From Sciurus carolinensis (Eukaryota > Chordata > Mammalia > Rodentia > Sciuridae): 64,000 bases of DNA. The stretch's first letter is position 1, and every line of letters starts with the position of its first letter. Shown here in pieces: positions 50,330 through 59,966 of the stretch. The stretch spans positions 26,062,750 through 26,126,749 of the forward strand of contig NC_062215.1 in the NCBI RefSeq assembly GCF_902686445.1, read 5' to 3'. The position numbers and the translations under genes are program-made. The notes beneath the pieces are model-generated. The model did not search any database, was not told the DNA's origin, and saw nothing but the letters and a program-made list of their open reading frames with translations.

Positions 50330-50640
50330 TTTCCAAGAGTGACTCTTGCATATGACCCAGCAATTCCAGTCCTAAGTATATACACAAGAGAATTGTGAAA
50401 ATATACCCACACAAAATTTATACATGAATGTTCAAAATAATATTATTCATGATAGTAAAAAAGGAAAGAAACCAAATGTACATCAAGTGATGAATGTATA
50501 CACAAAATGTGGCATATCCATACAGAGGAATATTACATGAAGCTAAGTGAAAGAAGCAAGTCACAAAAGGCCACATATTGTATGATTCCATTTATAGAAA
50601 ATATCCAGACTAGGCAAATTTATAGAAACCTTTTGGTTGT
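50330..50640 (+). mobile_element. L1 3' end fragment
   Basis: GACCCAGCAATTCCAGTCCT, CAAAATGTGGCATATCCATA, GAGGAATATTACATGAAGC and GTATGATTCCATTTATAGAA are L1 3' landmarks. It lies in EME1 intron 1 and is 5'-truncated. Confidence 0.75.
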
Positions 50641-50657
50641 CAGGGCAATTAATTTTT

Positions 50658-51078
50658 TTGGCTGTGCTAGGGATTGACCCAGGAGTCTTGCACATGTAGG
50701 CTGGTGCTGTACCACTGAGCTATATTCCCAGCCTTCTTATTTAATTTTGAGACAAGATCTCTCTGGATTGCTCATGCTGGTCTCAAACTTGGGATCCTCC
50801 TGTTTCAGCCTCCCAGGTTGCTGGAGTAATAGGTATTCACCACTACACCTGGCTAAGGTGATGACTTCTTAATGGCTATAGAATTTCTTTTTGAGGTGAT
50901 AAAAATGTTCTGGAATTAGTGGTAATGGTTGCACAACATTGAATGTACTAAAACCACTAAAGTGTGCATTTTATTTATTTTTACAATGCTGGGGATCAAA
51001 CCTAGAGACTTGTGCATACTAAGCAAGCACCCTGCCACTGAGCTACTCCCCCTCAACTGAATTTTTTCTTTTTCTTTT

Positions 51079-51119
<41 letters not shown>

Positions 51120-51297
51120 TGGTGGTACTGAGAATTGAATTCAGGGTGGATTCTACCACCGAGCTACATGCTCGGCCCTTTTTTTCTTTTGAGGCAGGGT
51201 CTCACTAAATTGCCAAGGCTGGCCTCCAACTTGCAGTCCTCCTGCCTCAGCCTCTTGAGTTGCTGAGATTACAGGCGTGCACCACCATGCCTGGCTC
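50658..51297 (-). mobile_element. Three minus-strand SINEs and a (TG)n run before EME1 exon 2
   Basis: Composite at 50658-50858, ID-like at 50984-51052, (TG)n at 51084-51118, and a composite at 51122-51297 ending AGATTACAGGCGTGCACCAC. The last copy is about 80 bp from the EME1 exon 2 acceptor. Confidence 0.8.
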
Positions 51298-51385
51298 ATT
51301 TGTTTTCATAAAACTTGGCGATAAGAACATATCTAGTGAACTGAATTTGACATTACCACCTATGTCTTTTCCTTTTAGGCAGTTA

Positions 51386-51391
51386 ATGTGA
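51386..51391 (+). promoter_or_regulatory. Minimal start-stop upstream ORF in the EME1 leader
   Basis: ATG at 51386-51388 is followed directly by TGA, 21 bases before the EME1 start. It lies inside the coding exon whichever of the two nearby AG acceptors is used. Start-stop elements are known to hold ribosomes at the start codon and lower downstream initiation. Its effect here is not tested. Confidence 0.5.
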
Positions 51392-51412
51392 TAGTACGTG
51401 TTAGTGGCTGTA

Positions 51413-54400
51413 ATGAAGTCACTAGAATCCAGTGAGAGTGATTCCGATGAGTTGCCAACATTTTCCTTTCTGAAGAAGGAACTGTCTTCTACAGAGAGAA
51501 GGCAGCCTCAGAGGGCAGAGAAGATTGTAGTGATTGACTCCTCAGATTCTGAGGCCTCCTGTTCTCCATCACCAGGATTGAAAGATCCACCACCTGTCTC
51601 AGACACTGATGAAACTTTCACACAACCAAAGCCAGTCAGAGTACTAAGCAGCGAAAGTGAAAGTGAAGAGGAATTGGTTCCCCTGGCTGAGAGGCTTAAG
51701 TGTAAGTTTTTGACACACAAGTGGCTGAGCTCTGAGGACTCTAGCTCCCCAGTTGAAAGTGTTTTGGATCATCAAAATAATGAAGGAGCATCATGTAACT
51801 TGAAAAAACAGCCCTTTTCAAAGATCCCTGATGTTCCCGTCTATGATACTTCAGAGAGGAGTGTGTTAGGTCACCAGGACCCTGTCTTAGACAATCCATG
51901 CAGTCAGCTTCCAGCTTACCGGTTTACCCACCTTGTTCAGAACAACAGGCTGGAAGTAACCAAAACAAATTCTGATGTCCCCCAACCCCAGAAGAGAACC
52001 AACCACAGGAAGAAGGTCCTGAGAAGAGACTTGCAGGGATGCCAGCAGCAGGAACAAGGAAGCCAGAAGGAAGGCACCCCAAGACAACAGGAAAGAAAGA
52101 AGAAGGCAGCGCTGGTCAACAGGGCGACAGTCCCGAGGCCAGAGGAATGCTTAAAGCACATTGTTGTGGTGCTGGATCCAGGTTCTCCTAGCGTCTGTCT
52201 TCACCCTAAACTGAACTGTCTGCTTCCTGGACCACCCTCTGATAGGCTCTTTCCCATCTGTTGCAGTGCTTCTACAGATGGAAGGTGGGGGCCAGCTCCT
52301 GGGAGCTCTGCAGTCCATGGAGTGCTGCTGTGCAATCGAAGCACAGGCTGTGCCTTGCAGTATCACTTGGAGAAGGGCAGGACTGGCCGAGGTAAGGGTT
52401 TTCTGGCTGATGGCTGTTCTCTCCTTCTACCCTTTAGAGCTACAGCATAAGTAATGCCTTTATGTTAAAGGATATACATCACTTAGGGCTGCTGCAGGAA
52501 AACAGATGGCATACTCTGCTTAGGATAATTTGAGGAGGATTTAATAAAGAGATTGTTTCCCAAGGCTTGGGCAGGGTACAAGGAAAGGACAAGGGACAGC
52601 ACGGTGGCTCAGGGTCTTTTTTTTTTTTTTTTTTTTTCAATATTTTTAGATGTCGATAGACCTTTATTTTATTCACTTATTTTTATGTGGTGCTGAGAAT
52701 CGAATCCAGTGCCTCACACATGCTAGGCAAGCGCTCTACCACTGAGCCATGACCCCAGCCCAGCTCAGGGTTTTTGATAGCATAATTCATGGCTTCTCTA
52801 CCTCAGTACTGTTGACATTTTAGATCTGATAGTTTTTTGTTGTTGTTGTTTTGTTTTTTGTTTTTTGTGGGGTGGGGGCTGTGCACTGTAGAATGTTTAG
52901 CAGCATCCTTGGCCTCTAACCACTAGATGCCAATAACCCCCAGTTGTAACAGTCAGAAAAATGTCCTTTGTGGGGAAATTCGCCCTGGTTGAGAAGCACT
53001 GGCGTAGCAGTTACAGTCCTCCTCCAACCTGAGGAATGAGATGATAAAAGTGGTTAGCAGAATCTGAAGAGACAAAGCCAGGTGCTGTGGCACACGCCTG
53101 TTATCCCAGCAACTAAGGAGGCTGAGACAGGAGGATTACCAGTTCAAGGCCAGTCTCAGCAACTTAGTGAGGCCTTATGCAACTGAAGACTTTATTGTAA
53201 AAAAAATACAAAAGGACTGGAGATGTAGCTCAGTCGTCAAGTGCCCCTGAGTTCAAGTCCCATTACCCACCCTAAGAAGACCCTGAAGAGAGAGAGAGAG
53301 AGACAGCCCACCTTCAGAGAAACTATATCCTATGAAAGGGTATAGCAAATGCCAGATGATCCCACTGGGCGGGAACCAGGGAAGGAAATCCCCTGACTTC
53401 ACGCTCTTCTTCCCTTCTAGTCCCCTACTTTGGTTCCCAACTGAGGACTCAAGGACCTTGTTGATGTCTGTAGAGATCACCTCGCTGGGCAGAGTGGGGC
53501 AAGGGAAGATAATCCACGTAGGATTCTTAATCCTCTAACTGGGCTTTGGGAACGGGGGCCTGTGTTTGAATCCCAGCTTCCTGGTCTTATTGCTGCTACT
53601 CTGAGTAAGTTATTTGGGTAAGGCATATTTTTGTGCCTCAGTTGTCTCATGTATAAAATGAGGACACTATTTCATCCCTTTCAGTCCTCCTGATGTGGGA
53701 ACTAAGATAACCCAGCACCAGTCCCTAGTAGACCTACAGTGCGTGTCCCTCCCCTGCCTAGGCTCCCCAGGTTATTATACTTTACCTATCATGTCTCATA
53801 TCAGTATGTGAATCCCAGTACTCTGCCCATCATTTTCAAGAGTTTTTGGATGAAACAAGATTTTTCCCCCTCTCTTTTTGGATCTCATAACTTTCTCAGT
53901 AATTGAGGACAGTAACCTTCACTTTTGACTTGAGGGTATTAGCAAACCCTTACATTCATCTAGCAGTATATCCTTTCTAAACACTTGCATATCCTCCCTT
54001 GTGTTTCAGTCTCAGTTATCCTATAAAGTAGGAGTTCTCTGCACATGACAGGTTGGGAAACAGGTTCAGAGAATTTAAAAGCCTGGTTCAGAACCACAGC
54101 CAGAACTAGAACCCAGGGCTCCTGCCATCTACACTTTGCTGTCTGAGGGGTCTTGGTTTTGCTTATAGGGAACCAGTCAGAAACCTTCCTGCTCTGTAAT
54201 CTCTCCGTCACACTGTTGCTGTTGGATTGTTGGCCCTGAAGCAGCCTTGGCTTTGACTGCGCCCTTGCTATTATGAAGAATTGTTCTCACAGAGGTTCCC
54301 CTGGGATTTTTTTCATCCACAACCTGTGTTCATAGGGCCATTCAGCTCAGCCTCCACCTTCAAAGTGGAGTCTTTTATTTGTTTCCTCCATTTCCTATTC

Positions 54401-57400
54401 AAAACACATACAAAATATGGGCCGTTGCTTCTCAGCCCCTTTAAATGTGCTAAGTTTCCTTTCTTCTCCCTCTTCTTCCTCCTCCTCCTTCATTTTTTTT
54501 TTTTGTTTGTTTGTTTGTTTTGGTTTTTGCTTTCTTTTTTCTTTCTGTAGGGTGAGATCTCATTCACTGAGCTGGACCCCAATGCTAATGTTCCTATCTA
54601 ATTCAGTGTTTCAGAGGTGCAGTGCCCCAAGGTTAAAGAGTTGAGGCTAGGGCTGGGGAGATAGCTCAGTCGGTAGAGTGCTTGCCTTGCAAGCACAAGG
54701 CCCTGGGTTCGACCCCCAGCACCGCAAAAAAAAAAAAAAGAAAAAAGAAAAAAAAAAGAGTTGAGGCTAAGGCTAAGGAGGGACAGAACACTAGTGTGTT
54801 CTCCTTGCCACCTTGACTTCAGTCAAGAAGAAAAAGATTGGGAGTAGTAGCACGTGGCTGTAATCCCAGCTACTTGGAGGCCAAGGCAGGAGGATTGCAA
54901 GTGTGATCCTCCTGCCTTGGCAATTTAGCAAGACCCTGCCTCAAAATAAAAAATAAAATAAGCTGGGTGTGGTTGTGTACACTTGTAATCTCAGCGACTT
55001 GGGACGCTGAGGTAGGAAGATGGCCTCAGCTATTTAGCAAGGACCTAAGCAACTTAGTGAGCCCCTGTCCTCAAAGTAACAAATAAAAAGGGTGGGAATG
55101 TGACTTAGCAGTAAAGCGTCCCTGTGGGGGATATAGCTTAGTGGCAGAGCACGTGTGAGGCCCTGGGTTTGATACCTAGCACTGAAAAAGGGGATGGGAG
55201 AGTGCATGCCTGAGTTCAATCCCCAGTACCAAAAACTAAAAATAAAAAATAAAGGACTGGGGACATAGCTCATTGATAAAGCACCACTTAGTCCCCAGTA
55301 CTTGGGGGGACAGAGGTTGAAAAAGGAAGCTGGGCACAGTGGCACAGACTTGTAATCTTAGCTACTTGGGAGACTGAGTCTGAGTCGGAAATATCACAAG
55401 TTTTGAGTTCACCCTGCGAAACATAGTGGCAACTTGTCTCAAAATAAAATAATAAAAGAACTGGGAATGTAGCTCAGTGGTAGAGCACTTGCTTAGCATG
55501 GGTTCAGTCCCAAGCACCACAAAAAAGGGGAGGTGGGGGAGAAGGAGGCAGCACAAGAGGCAAGGAATTCATTCACCCAGAAGACCTGGCCACTCATGGA
55601 TGTCCCACACCTGCTGACCTCTGTCGCAGTGTTGTGTTCTGGGTCCTTTGGCAGGATGGAGAGGACTGGGTGGAGGAGCAGTTGATCCTTGTGTTACTCC
55701 TGGCAGAAGCTTTTGTGTCCATGATCTACAACTTTAAGCAGGTGAGCAGGGCCAGAGGAGCAGGGCTGAGGCGTGGAACAGAGCAGCCCTCTTACAGGGA
55801 GGAAGTATCAATGCGCTTTCTGCCCCTTCACACAGGGAGGTCCAGGCAGCACCGAGAAAGGGAAGGACACACTTCGGGGCTTCATAACTGATGTTACAGC
55901 ACGGACAGCAGGGAAAGCTGTATCACTGGTGGTTGTGGATCAGGAGAAAAGCTTCAGGTTTGGATTTGCCCGGGAGGCTTAATCAGTGTTAAACCAGGTA
56001 GCTCTTGGGCCAGTAAGGGTGAGTTTCTTCACCCCAGCTGTAAGTCAGTGCAAGAGGTGTCCCTGACAAGTCCTGTGGGACGCGCTGATTCACTCTTACA
56101 CCCCCCGCCTGAGTGCAGTCTGGAGCTGCTGTCCTTCACTTTCCTCCCCTGCTCCAGGGCTCAGAATCCTCCAAGGAGAAGGAAACAGGGAGCAGCAAGT
56201 AAACGGGTCAAGGAGAAGCAGCAGAGAAGAGAGCCCAGCGCAGGGCCTATGGTGTCCAGGGTAGATGTGGAAGAGGTAAGAACTTCCTGTTCAGGTTGAT
56301 ACTCATTAGTCCTGTAATTCAATTTGCTACTGAGAGAAAAAAGTACCCACTGGACACTGCTTTCTACACTGGCCTAAGTAGGAGAGAGGGGATCAAATAA
56401 AGAACCAAGGGGCTGGGGTGCAGCTTCTGTGAACAGCGCGAGGACCACTTCCAACTAGTCTCTTTGCCTTTCCACTCTATTATTGTTTTTGGGTTTCTAG
56501 GCATTGGTGGATCTGCAGCTACACACAGAAGCCCAGGTTCGGATTGTGCAGAGCTGGAAAGAACTGGCTGACTTCGCCTGCACGTTCACAAAGGCTGTGG
56601 CTGAGGCACCCTTCAAGTGAGTGCCCCCAGCAAAGCCTGCCTCCATGTGGGAACTTGCCTTTGAGGATAATTCTTGCAGCTACATGGGCAAGGTGGCGCA
56701 TGTCTGTAATCCCAGCAAAAACTAAGGAGGCTAAGGCAGGAGGATCCCAAGTTCAAGGCCAGCCTCAGCAACTTAACAAGACCGTCTCCAAAAATAAAAA
56801 GGACTGGGAATGTGGCTCAGTGACAGAGTGCCCCTGGGTTCAATCCTCAGGACTAGTCAACAAAATACTCTCCTTTAACTTACAAGAAGAATCTGGTACC
56901 TTCTCCTGTAATGAGAGGGTAGATGCAGTTTCTTTTTTTAAATACTTTTTTAGTTGTAGATGGACATATCTTTATTTTTATATGATGCTTAAGATCGAAC
57001 ACAGTGCCTCACATGTTCAAGGCAAGCACTCTACCACTGAGCTACAGTCCCAGCCGTTTTTTTTTTAATATCCTTTAGTTGTCAGTAGACATTTACTTAT
57101 ATATATGCAGTGCAGAGGATTGAGCCCAGTGCCTCACACATGCCAAGCAAGTGCTCTACCACTAAGCCACAACCCCAGCCCTAGATGTAGTTTTTTAAGG
57201 GAAACCACAACTTGACATTGTGCTTGGGAATGAGGTAATCACTCAAATCACTGAAGGCTCAAACTGGCCAGACATAATACAGTATCCACCTCCAGGTCAG
57301 TGGACAGAGTGCTTTTTAATCCTTATTTGAAGGGGCGAGTGTAGGAGTAATGAGCAACTCAGCTCCCCAGCTGTGTTGTCTGCAGGAGACTCCGAGATCA

Positions 57401-57998
57401 AACTGGCTTCTCCTTCTGCCTGGAGAGCGACTGGGCTGGAGGGGTGAAGGTAGACCGCTCTGGCAGGGGACTGGCACTAGTCTGGAGAAGACAGATTCAG
57501 CAGCTGAACCGAGTCAGCCTAGAAATGGCCAGTGCTGTTGTGGGTGCCTATCCCTCCCCTCGGCTCCTGGTACAGGTATGCTGTTTCACGGTCACCCCCT
57601 ACCCTGCATTGGCCTCAGTGGCCCCCTAGATGACTTCCATGGACAGTGTTGTTGAGGACCCAACGATGCCTCATGTGTCAGCAGTGTGGGTTGGCTCTGT
57701 TCATGCTGACCCAGGGAGGGACCACAGATTCTCATTCCCCAGCCCAAGCCCACCAACCTTCTGCTCATGGATGGGGACAGCTGTGGACAGTACAGTATTA
57801 AGAGGTCATTTCTGTTTTCAGGCTTATCAGAGGTGTTTTTCAGAGCAAGAACGCCAGAATTTGCTGGCAGACATACAGGTGCGCCGTGGGGAAGGTGTGA
57901 CATCCACTTCCCGCCGTGTTGGGCCAGAGCTGTCTAGGCGTATCTACCTTCAGATGACCACTTTGCAGCCAGATCTCTCTTTAGATGGTGCTGACTGA
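51413..57998 (+). CDS. EME1: Structure-specific endonuclease subunit EME1, 8 coding exons
   Basis: Non-catalytic partner of MUS81; the complex cuts 3' flaps, stalled forks and nicked Holliday junctions in the nucleus. Coding exons: 51413-52181, 52267-52391, 55655-55741, 55836-55957, 56158-56275, 56501-56616, 57386-57575 and 57822-57998, all GT-AG with consistent phases, giving 567 aa (570 in the human form I recall). The first 256 residues are Ser/Asp/Glu-rich and probably disordered, with acidic serine clusters such as [17 protein letters not shown]. The degenerate XPF/ERCC4 nuclease-like domain spans roughly residues 235-450. The helix-hairpin-helix C-terminus includes [37 protein letters not shown] and [11 protein letters not shown]. 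The start chosen is the first in-frame ATG; three codons upstream a GTG stands where human has ATG. Intron 2 is only 85 bp. Confidence 0.95.
52616..52762 (-). mobile_element. Sciurid ID with long 3' segment
   Basis: Poly-T start, TTTTTAGATGTCGATAGACC, ATGTGGTGCTGAGAATCGAA and AAGCGCTCTACCACTGAGCC. Minus strand, in EME1 intron 3. Confidence 0.85.
52795..53003 (-). mobile_element. MER20-like hAT DNA transposon fossil
   Basis: TACCTCAGTACTGTTGACAT, GAATGTTTAGCAGCATCCTT, GGCCTCTAACCACTAGATGC and CCTGGTTGAGAAGCACTG match the reverse of the MER20 consensus I remember, interrupted by a short T/G-rich insertion near 52,833-52,868. No transposase is present. Confidence 0.85.
53072..53270 (+). mobile_element. 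Composite SINE in EME1 intron 3
   Basis: CAGGTGCTGTGGCACACGCC start and GAGATGTAGCTCAGTCGTCA right half. Confidence 0.8.
53535..53735 (+). mobile_element. MIR element
   Basis: GTTTGAATCCCAGCTTCCTG, GTGCCTCAGTTGTCTCATGT and ATAAAATGAGGACACTATTT follow the MIR consensus in order. Confidence 0.75.
54650..54754 (+). mobile_element. Young ID element with intact Pol III promoter and perfect 15-bp TSD
   Basis: A box TAGCTCAGTCGG and B box GGTTCGACCCC both fit the tRNA-type internal promoter. AAAGAGTTGAGGCTA flanks at 54635-54649 and 54755-54769. A-rich tail 54726-54754. Located in EME1 intron 3, sense strand. Confidence 0.92.
54840..55525 (+). mobile_element. Nest of composite and ID-like SINEs in EME1 intron 3
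   Basis: At least four pieces: about 54840-55100 (two B1-type halves and an ID half), 55110-55200 and 55240-55310 (ID-like), and 55328-55525 (composite). The last ends about 130 bp before EME1 exon 4. Confidence 0.7.
56690..57181. mobile_element. Plus-strand composite SINE and two tandem minus-strand ID elements
   Basis: Composite at 56690-56855, then two ID elements with long 3' segments, both minus strand, at about 56935-57060 and 57062-57181, each with TTTAGTTGT near its start and CTCTACCACTGAGCTACA or CTCTACCACTAAGCCACA near its end. They fill EME1 intron 7. Confidence 0.85.
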
Positions 57999-58264
57999 TG
58001 CTGGTTCACAGGGACAAGGATAAAATGCTGATTTGTACCTCCCCAGCCTTAGAACCTGACTGTAATGAAGAGAATGGAAGCACCTCTTGGGGCTAGCCAA
58101 GAGGTGGCCCAGTCTTTCTCCTTACTTGTCCCCTTCCCTGTGAACTCAGGGCAGAAGGCTGAGACATTTGGTTCTGCTCTTCTCCCAGCAAAAATCAGCT
58201 GCTACCCCTGCCCCAGCCAACTCTCGAAACACAAAGAAACAAAGACAGACCACTCAGACATGGA

Positions 58265-58270
58265 TTTAAT
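58265..58270 (-). terminator. Candidate LRRC59 polyadenylation signal inside the EME1 3' UTR
   Basis: TTTAAT on the plus strand reads ATTAAA on the minus strand. I found no AATAAA or ATTAAA on the minus strand between here and the LRRC59 stop at 59967. If used, the 3' UTR is about 1.7 kb and the LRRC59 and EME1 transcripts overlap tail to tail by about 200 bases. Confidence 0.45.
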
Positions 58271-58437
58271 AATTGTAGAAATCCAAAAGAATCAGCATCA
58301 AATCTCGAAGTCGGAGTGAACTCTTGCCTGCAGGTTGGCTCAGCCACTGAGCTGCCTCAACCAGCCAAAGAAACTATGGACTAGGCTGACTTCTGTATTT
58401 TCATAATCTCATTGTTATGTATTACGTGTTTAGTTTC

Positions 58438-58443
58438 AATAAA
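58438..58443 (+). terminator. EME1 polyadenylation signal
   Basis: AATAAA lies 440 bases after the EME1 stop codon (57996-57998). Cleavage is expected near 58,460. The 3' UTR between holds no repeat that I recognise. Confidence 0.75.
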
Positions 58444-59966
58444 GCATTTATACCAATGGCTCTGGAGCTTGGAGGAAGACTAAGGAATGTGTAGTGATTC
58501 TGAGTAAGGTGTGGACCTGCGTGGCACAGCTATCCTTGGGGAGGAGAGAGCAAAGTCCTTTCTTCTGGTATCGGGACAGTCATGAGTGGGAGAACTACCC
58601 AGATGGGCCACTAGGGCGAAAGAGCTGGACCCTGCCCCCTGTCTCTAAACTATGACAGATTTTTGCTCCCTATGGAGAGAGGCAAAGAGCTATTGGGAGT
58701 TTTCAGTGAATGAGCACTGAGACACGGTACTTTCTGATCCCTTCATTCAACTGTTTGTAAAAAGATGAGGAAGAGGCAAGAAAATGCTTAATCTAGCAGC
58801 CAAGAGAATGGACAGTGCTGCCCTTGTTTGTGCTAGTCTTTAGTTTTATGCACCACTTTTCAGCTCCACGTTGCTACTTGTTTCCCTTCATTTCCTAGTT
58901 TCCATTCATTCCTTCCCTTCTGTCATAGGTCTAGAATCAAACAATTCTGAACCTAAGTGTCTATGAAGCTGAGTGTTCAGGTTGCCTCTGAGGTATTTAG
59001 TCACACCTAGTGCTAATGGAGCTGTCACAGACAATGAAGCTTTGCAGAGATCCACCTCCTCACTTCCTGGCAAACAGGGAGTTAATGCTCTGAACCTGAG
59101 GCGAGGAGCTGGGCCTGCCGCCATTTTTGGAAGCCATTTAAGTTGGGGCAGGACTCCACAGGAACTGCCCAAGACCCTGATGGCATGAGATCTCTGTGAG
59201 TCATGAATCTGTCTACTGTGAAAGTTTCTATACTTTGAGAAATAATTCTGGTGTGAGTTCTGTTCTCTGAACATTATAGAGGAGGCCAAATGATGTCAAG
59301 GAAAGAATACCAGAGTGGGAGTCTGGTTCTGCCTTAGACTATCTGGGAGACTGTGGGTGAGTTATGGAAGGCCTCATTTTCTCTGCCTACAAGTGTTACG
59401 TTAGGCTGATGGTTGTGAAGTTCCTTTCACAGCCAGAAATTTTATATGGTCACTAAAATGCTTGAATGTCTCATAGGTCCTTTAGGAAACAGGTAATCTC
59501 CTTCCCAATTTCAAATGGATTTGCTGAATGTGGTGGTCCCTAATCCCCAGTAACACACTGCCTCCTGATCTGCCTGGGCTACCCAGGGAGGAATGAAAGA
59601 AAGGGTCTGTGACATACAAAAGTATAAATGTAGTGACAGCTGACCATTTAGTAGAAACAAGCCTTGCCTTCACACAGCTTAGTATAATAACTAGAAAAGG
59701 CTGTTTTCTCTCTCCCCACCCCCAAGCCTACTCCTTTAGGCATGCAGGTAACTATCCCTCCCCAGCTCCCATTTCTTCTCATTCCACCAGGGAACCCTGA
59801 CTAAGGAACAACAAGAAGTCCTACAAAGGGGAGGTCTCAAGTACCAACTGGCAGCCATTTGATGATGGCAGGTAGGTCTGACGCTAAAAAGGTTGTGTCC
59901 AGCAGAAGCCAATTCCACAGGAATCCGAGCTCCAAGGCCGGGAGGCAGCAGGTGCAGAGGACAAGC

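Noticed and set aside
54650..54725. Possible tRNA gene
   Set aside because: A and B boxes are tRNA-like, but the element has an A-tail and target-site duplication and recurs through the window, so it is an ID SINE.
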